This document shows, piece by piece, positions 28,937 through 37,552 of a DNA stretch of 64,000 bases (its first letter is position 1; the number at the start of each line of letters is the position of its first letter). The stretch is from the NCBI RefSeq assembly GCF_022414535.1, contig NZ_JADWYM010000007.1, forward strand, positions 124,001-188,000, given 5' to 3'. A program made the translations under genes and the position numbers. The notes below the pieces were generated by a model. It did not search any database and had not been told where the DNA came from. It saw nothing but the letters and a program-made list of their open reading frames with translations. Source of the DNA: Streptomyces sp. MUM 2J (lineage in GTDB: Bacteria; Actinomycetota; Actinomycetes; Streptomycetales; Streptomycetaceae).

Positions 28937-30328
28937 TCAGTGCCCGAAGCCGAACCAGTTGACGTTCACGAAGTCCGAGGGCTGCCCGCTGGCGAAGGTC
29001 AGGTAGACGTCGTGGGTGCCGGTCACCGGGCTGATGTTCGTCGGGACCGTCCGCCAGGACTGCCAGCCACCGGTGTTGCCCACCGCGAAGCTGCCGACGG
29101 GCGCGTTGCCGCGGCTGTCCAGACGCACCTCGACCAGACCGCTCACCCCGGGGGCGGCGCCGCTCGCGACCCGGCCGTAGAACTGCCTGGCCGGTGTGGA
29201 GCCGAAGTCGACGCCCTGGTAGAGCGCCCAGTCGCCGTCGGCGATCCAGCCGATGTTCTGCCCGCCCCCGGAGTCCCCGGTGGTCTCGGTGCCCACACCG
29301 GACTGGCTGTCGTACGACTCTGCCTGGATGGCGCTGTAGGCGTTCCGGTCGCCGCCCGGCGGCGGAGTGGTGCCGCCGCCGGCGGACAGCACCTGGACGT
29401 AGTCGACGACCATGGGGTGGCCGGGCTCGGTGCCGCCGTCGGGACCGCCGCCGAAGGCATTCGGGAACCCGCCGCCCATCGCGACGTTGAGGATGACGAA
29501 GAAGCCGTGGCCGGTGGCGTCGGCCCAGGTGGCCGCGTCCACCTGGTTCGCCGTGACGGTGTGGTAGACGCTGCCGTCGACCGAGAACCGGATCGCCTCC
29601 GGGCTGACCGAGCGGTCCCACTCCATCGCGTAGGTGTGGAAGCCGGCCTGGCAGGTGGTGCCGGGGCAGGACGTCGAACTGCCGATGCCGGACGTCTCGT
29701 TGCAGGGCCCGCCCGGGCTGGTGCCGCAGTGCATCGTGGCCCACACGGTGTTCAGGCCCTGGACGTTCTCCATGATGTCCAGCTCGCCGACCGAAGGCCA
29801 GTTCTGGTAGTCGCCCCGGTACGGTGCGCCCAGCATCCAGAACGCCGGCCAGTAGCCCTTGGCGGCGGCACCGGTGGCGTTCGGCATCTGGACGCGCGCC
29901 TCCACACGCAACTTCCCGCCCGACGGCGCCTGGAAGTCGGTGCGGTTGGTCTCGATGCGGCCCGAGGTCCAGGCGCCGCCCGCATTGCGCCGCGGGGTGA
30001 TGAGCAGGTTGCCGTTGCCGTCCAGTGCCACGTTGTCGGAACTCGACGTCATTCTCTCGACCTCGCCGGTGCCCCAGTTCGCGGGGCCACCGGGGTAGGA
30101 GGTGCCGGTGTCGTAGCGCCAGTCGGCGGTGTCGACGCCGGAGCCGGCGGGGCCGTTGAAGTCGTCGGCGAAGACCCGCGTCCAGCCGGACGGGGGCGTG
30201 GGTGCCGAGGCGCTCGCGGACGGGGCGCCGGCCGTGGCGGCCGCCGCCGCGAGGCCGAGGGTGCCGAGCGCGGCGACGAGCGCTCGGCGGAGCGGGCGCC
30301 GTCCGCGGGTGCCGGAGCTGTCACTCAT
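28937..30328 (-). CDS. Secreted GH16 beta-glucanase with CBM6
   Basis: A 463-residue secreted enzyme. The signal peptide (residues 1-42) has an Arg-rich start. The GH16 domain spans about 45-315, with catalytic residues E182, D184 and E187 in GELDIMEN; PAFWMLG is also typical. A Gly/Pro linker with TTPPPGG follows, then a CBM6 domain (AIQAESYDSQSGVGTE, IADGDWALYQGVDF) to the end. It should cleave beta-1,3-glucan (laminarin type) outside the cell. A LacI-type palindrome lies 73 nt upstream. Confidence 0.93.
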   Translation of the reverse strand: MSDSSGTRGRRPLRRALVAALGTLGLAAAAATAGAPSASASAPTPPSGWTRVFADDFNGPAGSGVDTADWRYDTGTSYPGGPANWGTGEVERMTSSSDNVALDGNGNLLITPRRNAGGAWTSGRIETNRTDFQAPSGGKLRVEARVQMPNATGAAAKGYWPAFWMLGAPYRGDYQNWPSVGELDIMENVQGLNTVWATMHCGTSPGGPCNETSGIGSSTSCPGTTCQAGFHTYAMEWDRSVSPEAIRFSVDGSVYHTVTANQVDAATWADATGHGFFVILNVAMGGGFPNAFGGGPDGGTEPGHPMVVDYVQVLSAGGGTTPPPGGDRNAYSAIQAESYDSQSGVGTETTGDSGGGQNIGWIADGDWALYQGVDFGSTPARQFYGRVASGAAPGVSGLVEVRLDSRGNAPVGSFAVGNTGGWQSWRTVPTNISPVTGTHDVYLTFASGQPSDFVNVNWFGFGH

Positions 30329-30400
30329 GGGGGATCCCTCCCGGGTACGGGGTGTCGGTGTGCGGGTGTCCGTCGAGAGGCGCTCTGACCGGGCTGCTTG

Positions 30401-30414
30401 TGAGAGCGCTCTCA
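30401..30414. promoter_or_regulatory. LacI/CebR-type operator before GH16
   Basis: Perfect 14-bp palindrome TGAGAGCGCTCTCA, the form recognised by Streptomyces LacI-family sugar regulators such as CebR (TGGGAGCGCTCCCA). It suggests induction of the glucanase by gluco-oligosaccharides. Confidence 0.7.
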
Positions 30415-30491
30415 GGATGTGCGCTCAATGTGCTCCCCGTGGATCCGGTCGTCAAGGCTTGAAACAGTGAAAGTCGTTCGGGGTGTGCTGA

Positions 30492-30506
30492 GTTCACACG
30501 GTGAAC
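30492..30506. promoter_or_regulatory. Palindrome GTTCAC-ACG-GTGAAC
   Basis: Perfect 6-bp half sites with 3-bp spacer between the divergent GH16 and lipase genes. Protein unknown; GntR or LacI types are possible. Confidence 0.4.
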
Positions 30507-30857
30507 GGTGCGATGCGGGCCCGGCCCTCCGGGCGGGGCGCGTGGCGCCCGGGGGTGACTGATGGCGCCCGGGTGGCCCATGCCGTCCCGGGTGCCCGTG
30601 GAGGGGCCCTTGCGTGCGTCGGGTACCCGGGGAAGGCGCACGCCGGCAGGGGTGAGTGGCCAGGGGGCGGAGGTGTTGGCGGGGGTGCCGGGGGAGGGGT
30701 GCCCCGCCTTGTTGTCATGGACGCGCAGTCGTCGCTCCGCCGGTTCGTCGTCATTTAACTAGCAGTGCTCACCCGGGGATCCGTAACGTCACGCCCTGCT
30801 CGGCTCCATCCGCAATTCCTCCGGCGCTTCACCCCACAGAAGGGACGCTCTGAGGTG

Positions 30858-32156
30858 ATGTCACACAGGACGAGGAAGTCCTCGCTGCGCAGAGCCGCAC
30901 TCCTCGGCGCCGCCGCCGTGCTCGGCGGGGCCTTCGCCCTGCCCTCGACGGCCGCAGCCGCCGATCCGGTGCCCCAGTGCACCGCCGCCGACTCCGCGAT
31001 CTACCGGCCGCCCGGTTCCGTGACGGCCGCTCCCGGTACGGTGCTCGCCTGCCGCGCGGTCGACTCGCTGCCCATGGTGGTGGGTGCCCCCGCCTTCCAC
31101 GCCTGGAAGGCGCTGTACGCCTCGACGGACGGTCACGACAACCCGTCCGCCGTGGCCGGCACGGTGATCGTGCCGGACGCGCCGTGGCGGGGGGCGGGGG
31201 AGCGGCCGGTGGTCGCCTTCACCCCCGGCACGCTCGGCATCGGGTCGCAGTGCGCGTTCTCCAAGCAGCTCTCCGGCGCCTACCAGGACGCCTATGAGGG
31301 GCCCAACATCACCGCCCTGCTCCGGGCGGGCTTCGCCGTCGCCGCCACGGACGGCGCCGGCTACCTCGACGGAGAGGTCCACCCGTACGTCTCCGGCCCC
31401 GACGCCGGACACGCCGTCCTCGACATGGTGCGGGCGGCGGCCCGGGTGCCCGGCAGCGGGGTGAGCCCGCGGGCGCAGGTCGGCATCTGGGGCTACTCCG
31501 AAGGCGGTGCGGGCGGCCTGTGGGCCGCGCAGCTCGCCGGCTCCTACGCCCCCGAACTGAACATCGTCGGCGTCGCGTCCGGCGGCGCGCCGACCGACCT
31601 GAAGGCTGCCGCCCGGAACCTCGACGGCTCCCCCTTCGCGGGGTTCCTGGTCGACGCGCTCATCGGCCTGTCGGTCACCCATCCGGACCTGCCCTTCGAC
31701 GGCATCCTCGGCGACACCGGCCGCACGGCGGTGCGCGACGCCGAGACGCTGTGCGCGGTCGGCACCGTGGCGCGCTTCGCCGGCACCCGGGTCGACCGGC
31801 TCACCGCGGACCATCTGAGCCTTGAGCAGATATACGCGCTCAGCGGCCCGGACGGCACGACGTGGAGCGACGTCGCAGAGGAGAGCCGGCTGGGCGTCGG
31901 TGTGGGCCGCCCCGGTTCCGGTGCCCGCTACGAGGTGGGCTTCCCCGTCCTGGAGTACCACGGCCTGCTCGACGAGGTGATCCCGATCGGCAGCGTCGCG
32001 GCCACCCGCAGGGCGTACTGCGCCGCGGGGATCCCCGCCGAGTGGAAGACGTACGGGGCCGACCACCTGCTCGGTGACGCCCGGGCGGTGAACGACGCGG
32101 TCGGCTGGCTCGGCGACCGCTTCGCGCACCGGACCCTGACCGCGCCGTCCTGCTGA
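30858..32156 (+). CDS. Secreted lipase, alpha/beta hydrolase (LIP family)
   Basis: A 432-residue secreted hydrolase. The signal peptide runs to about residue 36 (RRAALLGAAAVLGGAFALP, then STAAAA). The nucleophile elbow is G-Y-S-E-G (GIWGYSEGGAGGLWAA), an Asp follows in GLLDEVIP, and a His in ADHLLG, completing a triad. The fold and VAFTPGTLGIGSQCA resemble the secretory lipases (Candida LIP type) common in actinomycetes. The ATG at 30858 fits the signal peptide; a GTG at 30855 is equivalent. A strong terminator follows at 32185. Confidence 0.88.
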   Translation: MSHRTRKSSLRRAALLGAAAVLGGAFALPSTAAAADPVPQCTAADSAIYRPPGSVTAAPGTVLACRAVDSLPMVVGAPAFHAWKALYASTDGHDNPSAVAGTVIVPDAPWRGAGERPVVAFTPGTLGIGSQCAFSKQLSGAYQDAYEGPNITALLRAGFAVAATDGAGYLDGEVHPYVSGPDAGHAVLDMVRAAARVPGSGVSPRAQVGIWGYSEGGAGGLWAAQLAGSYAPELNIVGVASGGAPTDLKAAARNLDGSPFAGFLVDALIGLSVTHPDLPFDGILGDTGRTAVRDAETLCAVGTVARFAGTRVDRLTADHLSLEQIYALSGPDGTTWSDVAEESRLGVGVGRPGSGARYEVGFPVLEYHGLLDEVIPIGSVAATRRAYCAAGIPAEWKTYGADHLLGDARAVNDAVGWLGDRFAHRTLTAPSC

Positions 32157-32184
32157 GCGGGGAACGACGGCTGGGCGGGGGCAC

Positions 32185-32211
32185 GTCCGGCGCCGCGCGG
32201 CGGCGCCGGAC
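32185..32211 (+). terminator. Intrinsic terminator after lipase
   Basis: Perfect 11-bp stem (GTCCGGCGCCG and complement) with a 5-nt loop, 29 nt after the stop. Confidence 0.75.
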
Positions 32212-32290
32212 ACCGGCCGGAGGGAACGTGGCGTGCCTCCGGCTGCGTCCGGGGTCGCGCACTCACTGTATATGAACGTTTGACTGTTCT

Positions 32291-32319
32291 TTGACAAGCC
32301 ATTGTCAGTACATTGTCAA
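32291..32319 (+). promoter_or_regulatory. Repeat-rich promoter of the protease gene
   Basis: An A/T-rich segment with TTGACAA (32291-32297) and its inverted copy TTGTCAA (32313-32319), and a direct repeat CATTGTCA at 32300 and 32311, one helical turn apart. TTGACA could also be a -35. Likely binding site for a regulator of the sedolisin gene. Confidence 0.5.
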
Positions 32320-32396
32320 TTTTCACGGGAATCCCTGCGAGGTTCATACGTGCGTTTCCACCCCCACGGGACGCACACATCCAGGAGGACCCCCAC

Positions 32397-34559
32397 GTGA
32401 TACCCCGTCACCTCGGCACCGCGGCAGCCGTGTTCGTGCTGCTGCCGTTGAGCATCACGGCGCTCGGTGCCACCAACGCCGACGCCGCGTCGAACCCACG
32501 CGTCGCGCTCCCCCAGACCGTGAACCCCTCGGTCGGCCACTCCCACCGGATCGGCGACCTCCCCGTCGGGCAGAAGCTCTCGGTCTCCGTGAGCCTCAAG
32601 CTCCGCGACTCGGCCGGGCTCGACCGCTTCCTCGCGGCGGTCGGCACCCCCGGATCGCCCGAGTACGGCCACTACCTGACTCCGGCCCAGTTCGCCGCCC
32701 GCTTCGCGCCCACCAAGGCCGATCTGGACAGGGTCCGCAGCTACCTGCGCAGCCAGGGCCTGACCGTCACCGGCGTCAGCGGCAACCGTCAGGTCGTGTC
32801 GGCCACCGGCTCGGTCAGCAAGATCAACAAGGCCTTCGGCACCCACGAGACCAACTACCTCGACACCGCCCGGCACCGCCACTTCTACGCCAACGACAAG
32901 GCGGCCACGTTGCCGTCCGACGTCGCGGCCGCGGTCCAGGGTGTCTCCGGTCTCGACAACCACACGGTGCGCCATCACAACCTGGTCCGGCCGGCCGCCG
33001 CACCCCGGGCGGCGTCCAGCGGACTCGGCCCCAGCCAGTACGACGGCGCGTACCGCTTCGACAAGCTCGGCGCGGACGGCACCGGCCAGACCGTCGCGCT
33101 CTGGGAGTTCGACGGCTACAAGCAGAGCAACCTGACCACGTACGACAGCCAGTACGGCCTCACGGGGCCGTCCGTCAGCACCGTCTCGGTCGACGGTGCC
33201 AGCTACGACAGCTCGCCCGGCGACGGCCAGGGCGAGGTCGAACTGGACAGCGAGATCGTCCGCGGGGTCGCCCCCAAGGCCACCCAGCTGATCTACGAGG
33301 CGCCCAACTCGGACGCCGGCGAGGTCGACATGGCCGCCAAGATCGTCTCGGACAACCGTGCCTCGGTCATCTCGATCTCCTGGGGCTCCTGCGAGCCGGA
33401 CACCACGTCCTCCTCGATGACCTCGGTCAACAACTCCTTCAAGCAGGCCGCGGCGCAGGGCATCAGCATCTTCAGCGCTTCCGGTGACGACGGCTCCCGT
33501 GACTGCAGCCGCAGCACCAGCGGATCGTCCGTCAGGGCCGTGGACTTCCCCGCCTCCAGCCCGTACAACACCGCCGTCGGCGGTACCAACCTGTCCGTCT
33601 CGGGTACCACCTACAGCTCCGAGCGGGCGTGGAGCACCAGTGGCGGCGGCATCTCCACCGTCTTCTCCAGGCCGTCCTGGCAGACCGGCACCGCGACCAT
33701 GCGCACCGTGCCCGACGTGTCCTCCAACGCCGACCCGGCATCCGGCTTCGCCATCTACACCGTCGGCGGCTGGCAGGTCTACGGCGGCACCAGCGCCGCC
33801 GCCCCGCTGTGGTCCGGTTATGCGGCGCTGTACAACCAGAAGGCCGCGGCCGCCGGCAAGTCCGCCCTGGGCGAGGTCAACCCGAAGATCTACTCGGTGG
33901 CGAGCGGCAGCGGCTACTCCTCGGCGCTGCACGACATCACCTCGGGCAGCAACCAGGACTACAGCACCGCCACCGGCTACGACCGGGTCACCGGCTGGGG
34001 CTCCCCGATCGCCGACGGCCTCACCAGCGCCCTGATGGGTGGCACCGGAGGCGACGGCGGCGGCTCCAGCGGTGGTGACGGTACCTGCACCACGGCACAG
34101 CTGCTCGGCAACAACGGCTTCGAGACCGGCAGCGCCTCGCCGTGGTCCGCCTCGTCCGGCGTGGTGGACAGCTCCGCCTCCGAGCCCGCCCACGGCGGTT
34201 CCTGGAAGGCCTGGCTGGACGGCTACGGCAGCACCCACACGGACACCCTCTCCCAGAGCGTGACCATCGCCTCCGGGTGCAAGGCCACCTTCTCCTTCTG
34301 GATGCACGTCGACACCGACGAGAACACCAGCAGCACCGCCTACGACAAGCTCCAGGTGCAGGCGGTCAGCTCCGGCGGCACGGTGCTCGGCACCCTGGCC
34401 ACCTACTCCAACCTGAACGCGGCCTCCGGCTACGTCCAGAAGTCGTTCGACCTGTCGTCCTACGCGGGCAAGTCGATCACGCTGAAGTTCACCGGCACCG
34501 AGGACTCCTCGCTGGGAACGAGCTTCGTCATCGACGACACCGCCCTGAACGTCTCCTGA
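32397..34559 (+). CDS. Secreted sedolisin (S53) protease with C-terminal domain
   Basis: A 720-residue secreted acid serine protease. A signal peptide (about 1-30) is followed by a pro-kumamolisin activation domain (30-200; [19 protein letters not shown]). The catalytic domain (210-555) has E280 and D284 in EVELD and S466 in [13 protein letters not shown], plus the oxyanion Asp in [11 protein letters not shown]. After a Gly/Ser linker comes a beta-sandwich domain of about 155 residues ([12 protein letters not shown]) like carbohydrate-binding or P-type domains. GTG start with AGGAGG 8 nt upstream. Excreted, self-activating protein degradation is the expected role. Confidence 0.93.
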   Translation: MIPRHLGTAAAVFVLLPLSITALGATNADAASNPRVALPQTVNPSVGHSHRIGDLPVGQKLSVSVSLKLRDSAGLDRFLAAVGTPGSPEYGHYLTPAQFAARFAPTKADLDRVRSYLRSQGLTVTGVSGNRQVVSATGSVSKINKAFGTHETNYLDTARHRHFYANDKAATLPSDVAAAVQGVSGLDNHTVRHHNLVRPAAAPRAASSGLGPSQYDGAYRFDKLGADGTGQTVALWEFDGYKQSNLTTYDSQYGLTGPSVSTVSVDGASYDSSPGDGQGEVELDSEIVRGVAPKATQLIYEAPNSDAGEVDMAAKIVSDNRASVISISWGSCEPDTTSSSMTSVNNSFKQAAAQGISIFSASGDDGSRDCSRSTSGSSVRAVDFPASSPYNTAVGGTNLSVSGTTYSSERAWSTSGGGISTVFSRPSWQTGTATMRTVPDVSSNADPASGFAIYTVGGWQVYGGTSAAAPLWSGYAALYNQKAAAAGKSALGEVNPKIYSVASGSGYSSALHDITSGSNQDYSTATGYDRVTGWGSPIADGLTSALMGGTGGDGGGSSGGDGTCTTAQLLGNNGFETGSASPWSASSGVVDSSASEPAHGGSWKAWLDGYGSTHTDTLSQSVTIASGCKATFSFWMHVDTDENTSSTAYDKLQVQAVSSGGTVLGTLATYSNLNAASGYVQKSFDLSSYAGKSITLKFTGTEDSSLGTSFVIDDTALNVS

Positions 34560-34573
34560 CGATCCTTCCGATG

Positions 34574-34612
34574 CCCCGCCGGGGAAGGCCACGGTCGCCT
34601 GCCCCGGCGGGG
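34574..34612 (+). terminator. Terminator after sedolisin gene
   Basis: CCCCGCCGGGG (34574-34584) pairs perfectly with 34602-34612, 17-nt loop, 14 nt after the stop. Confidence 0.65.
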
Positions 34613-34754
34613 TGCCGCGTTTCGCGTGGGCATTCTCATAGTGGATATGCAGTGACGCGCACACCTCAAATTGCGTACTGTCCATCCAACTCGGTGGCGT
34701 GGTCCGGAACCGGACCGACACCTCTCGGTCCGCCGTGCGAGGGAGAGGACGGGC

Positions 34755-35699
34755 ATGGCGCCGACGCGGCAACTCAAGGAGCCCACACGACCGGTCCCGC
34801 CCCAGAGCGCCACCTTCGCCGACGCCCTGCACGCCGCCATCGAGACCAGTGGTCTCAGCCTGGACCGCATCCGGCACGCCCTCGCCGCGCGCGGCGTCCG
34901 TATCAGCGTCACCACCCTCAGCTACTGGCGACGTGGCCGCAGCCAGCCCGAACGGGCCCCGTCCATGCTCGCGGTCAAACTGCTCGAGGAGGTGCTGGAG
35001 CTGCCCCCCGGCGCTCTCAGCGCCCTGCTCGGACCACCTCGCCCCCGTGGCCGGCACGCGGCGGTACCACCGGCCGCCGAACGCCTCCACCCCACCGAGC
35101 TGTGGCCGGAGGAGCGGTGGATCGCGGAGGTCTGCGAGGAACTGAAGGTCACCCTCGACGACGACCTGGAGCGGCTCAGCATCCATGACACGCTGCAGGT
35201 GCCCTCCAGCCCCGGGGAGTGCGTGCTGCGCATGAACCAGGTGGTGCGTGCCAGCGCCAACGGTGTCTCCCGCTGTCTGGTCGTCCACGCCGCCGACGAG
35301 GACACCGACGAACCTCCCCGGATCGGTGCGGTGCGCCATGCCCGCCTCGGCCGAGTCCGCTACCAGCCCACGGCACGCATCGTCGCCGCGGAACTGCTGC
35401 TCGACGCGCCCCTGAGCATCGGTGACACCACCGTCTTCGAGTACGAGGTGCGGTTCACCGCGGACAGCCCGGCCACCTGCTACGGGCGGCGCTTCGCGGT
35501 ACCGGTGCGCCAGTATGTGCTCCAGGTCCAGTTCACCCCCGGCGCCGCCCCCGCCCACTGCTACCGCTACGAGCGCGACCCGGGCTCCGACACCGACCGG
35601 GCCCGCCACCAGCTCTGGCTCGGTGCCTCGGCCAGCGCCCACCTGGTCTCCCTGGACCAGCAGCCGGGCCACGCCGGAATCCGCTGGGAGTGGCAGTGA
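34755..35699 (+). CDS. HTH regulator, Streptomyces-specific
   Basis: A 314-residue soluble protein. Residues about 15-75 form an Xre-like HTH (FADALHAAIETSGLSLDRI, RISVTTLSYWRRGRSQPERA). The remaining 230 residues are a beta-rich domain with no family I can name (RMNQVVRASANGVSRCLVV; FEYEVRFTADSPATCYGRRF), perhaps ligand-sensing. The ATG at 34755 follows GGAGAGGA. It stands alone between two terminated genes. Target unknown. Confidence 0.75.
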   Translation: MAPTRQLKEPTRPVPPQSATFADALHAAIETSGLSLDRIRHALAARGVRISVTTLSYWRRGRSQPERAPSMLAVKLLEEVLELPPGALSALLGPPRPRGRHAAVPPAAERLHPTELWPEERWIAEVCEELKVTLDDDLERLSIHDTLQVPSSPGECVLRMNQVVRASANGVSRCLVVHAADEDTDEPPRIGAVRHARLGRVRYQPTARIVAAELLLDAPLSIGDTTVFEYEVRFTADSPATCYGRRFAVPVRQYVLQVQFTPGAAPAHCYRYERDPGSDTDRARHQLWLGASASAHLVSLDQQPGHAGIRWEWQ

Positions 35700-35936
35700 C
35701 CCCCGCCGCGCCCGGGTCGGTACGCCGGCGGACGCCAGGGAGCGGGGTTCCCCGTCCGGGGCGTGCCCGGCGGACGGACCGCGGTGGCGCGGACTCCACG
35801 GTGCCGGTTCCGCGCGCCATGATGGAGGCCGGTGACCGGACCGTCCTCCGGACGACGGAGGCGCCGGCCGTCGCGGTGGCGCGGATCCCGCCGCTGTTGG
35901 CCGGCGTCGAGGCGGTCGCGTACGAGAGGTGCGGGC
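35700..35936. other. Intergenic, promoter of GH4 gene
   Basis: 237 bp of GC-rich sequence with no supported gene or palindrome. GAGAGG at about 35923 serves the GTG at 35937. Confidence 0.35.
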
Positions 35937-37274
35937 GTGAGACTGACGATTCTGGGCGGTGGCGGGTTCCGGGTGCCGCTGGTGTACGGGGCGCTGCTCG
36001 GCGACCGCGGCGCCGGCCGGGTGACGCGGGTCGTGCTGCACGACCTCGACGGCAGTCGCCTGCGGGCCGTCGCCCGGGTGCTGCACGAGCAGGCGGCGGG
36101 CGTACCGGACGCGCCGGAGGTGAGCGTCACGACCGACCTCGACGAGGCGCTGCGCGGATCCGACTTCGTGTTCTGCGCGATCCGCGTCGGTGGCCTCCAG
36201 GGCCGGGCCGACGACGAGCGGGTCGCGCTCGCCGAGGGTGTCCTGGGGCAGGAGACGGTCGGTGCGGGCGGCATCGCCTACGGACTGCGCACGGTTCCCG
36301 TCGCCGCCGCCATCGCCCGGCGGGTGGCCCGCCTCGCCCCCGAGGCCTGGGTCATCAACTTCACCAACCCCGCGGGGCTGGTCACCGAGGCCATGTCCGG
36401 CCACCTCGGCGACCGCGTCGTCGGCATCTGCGATTCCCCGGTGGGCCTGGGCCGCCGCATCGCCCGGGTGCTCGGCGCCGACCCCCGTGAGGCGTTCGTC
36501 GACTACGCAGGCCTCAACCACCTCGGCTGGGTGCGTGCCCTGCGCGTGGCCGGGCGGGACCGGCTCCCCGAACTGCTCGCCGACCCGGACCTGCTGGGCT
36601 CCTTCGAGGAGGGCCGGCTCTTCGGTGCCTCCTGGCTGCAGTCCCTGGGCGCGATCCCCAACGAGTACCTGCACTACTACTACTTCAACCGGGAGACCGT
36701 ACGGGCCTACCAGGAGGCCGAGCGCACGCGCGGCGCCTTCCTCCGCGACCAGCAGGCCGGCTTCTACGAGGAGATGCGGGATCCCGACGCCCGGGCGCTC
36801 GCCGCCTGGGACCGCACCCGCGCCGAACGGGAGGCCACCTACATGGCCGAGAACCGGCGGACCGCCGGGGCCGGTGCGCGCGAGGCCGAGGACCTGTCCG
36901 GCGGCTACGAGAAGGTCGCCCTGGCGCTGATGCGGGCCGTCGCCCGCGACGAGCGGACCACGCTCGTCCTCAACGTCCGCAACCGCGGCACGCTGTCGGC
37001 CCTGGACGGCGACGCCGTCGTCGAGGTGCCCTGCCTGGTCGATGCGAACGGCGCGCACCCGATCACCGCCGACCCGCTGCCGGGCCATGCCGCCGGGCTG
37101 GTCCGGGCGGTGAAGTCGGTCGAGCGGGACATCCTCGCCGCCGCGGCGTCCGGCTCCCGCGCGACGGCCGTGAGGGCCTTCGCGCTGCATCCGCTCGTCG
37201 ACTCCGTGTCCGTCGCCCGCCGCCTCGTGGAGGGATACACGGCCGTCCACCCCGGCCTCGCCTACCTGCGGTGA
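35937..37274 (+). CDS. GH4 6-phospho-beta-glucosidase-type enzyme
   Basis: A 445-residue family 4 glycosidase that works by NAD-dependent oxidation-elimination. The NAD site is LTILGGGGFRVPLVYGALL, metal/substrate residues are in INFTNPAG, the Cys of GICDSPVGL and the His of GLNHLGW. The CelF-type acceptor is a phosphorylated beta-glucoside, but many Streptomyces members act with no PTS partner nearby, and none is seen here, so the true substrate is uncertain. The GTG at 35937 has GAGAGG upstream. Monocistronic. Confidence 0.88.
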   Translation: MRLTILGGGGFRVPLVYGALLGDRGAGRVTRVVLHDLDGSRLRAVARVLHEQAAGVPDAPEVSVTTDLDEALRGSDFVFCAIRVGGLQGRADDERVALAEGVLGQETVGAGGIAYGLRTVPVAAAIARRVARLAPEAWVINFTNPAGLVTEAMSGHLGDRVVGICDSPVGLGRRIARVLGADPREAFVDYAGLNHLGWVRALRVAGRDRLPELLADPDLLGSFEEGRLFGASWLQSLGAIPNEYLHYYYFNRETVRAYQEAERTRGAFLRDQQAGFYEEMRDPDARALAAWDRTRAEREATYMAENRRTAGAGAREAEDLSGGYEKVALALMRAVARDERTTLVLNVRNRGTLSALDGDAVVEVPCLVDANGAHPITADPLPGHAAGLVRAVKSVERDILAAAASGSRATAVRAFALHPLVDSVSVARRLVEGYTAVHPGLAYLR

Positions 37275-37492
37275 GCCGGCCGGCCGGGAGCCGGGGCGCC
37301 GCACGTGAGCACCTCGGGCCGGTCGGCCGACCCCCGTACCACGGCCGACCGACCCGAGCCCCCGTGTGCCTCCCCCGTCTTCCCCCGTGCTTCCCCCCCC
37401 CGTTCCCCCGTTCCCCCGTGCGGTTCCCCCGTCATCCTTACTCTCGTATGAGCGGCAGCCGGGTCTCCTGATACACCCCCTTCGGAAAAAAG

Positions 37493-37517
37493 TCCCCCCG
37501 GTCTGTGACCGGGGGGA
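37493..37517 (-). terminator. Canonical terminator of the chitinase gene
   Basis: On the minus strand an 11-bp perfect stem with a 3-nt loop is followed by TTTTTT. This is a textbook rho-independent terminator, rare in this genome, 36 nt after the chitinase stop. Confidence 0.85.
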
Positions 37518-37552
37518 GTCCGGGTGCCGGCCCGGAGCGCCTGCGGGTGCGG

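Larger units (their letters stand above)
30329..30857. promoter_or_regulatory. Divergent control region, GH16 / lipase
   Basis: 529 bp without a supported gene. It holds the LacI-type operator at 30401, a second palindrome at 30492, and a G-rich low-complexity stretch (30520-30700). The lipase promoter probably lies in the less GC-rich part around 30735-30790. Confidence 0.45.

Noticed and set aside
30329..30857. Open frames in the G-rich part of the GH16/lipase intergenic region
   Set aside because: Low-complexity Gly/Arg/Pro products without start sites or domain; operators lie in the same stretch.
32316..37304. Minus-strand open frame of 1662 codons
   Set aside because: Runs antisense through four well-supported genes; composition (Gly/Val/Asp/Arg-rich) is what the third-position bias of the opposite strand produces.
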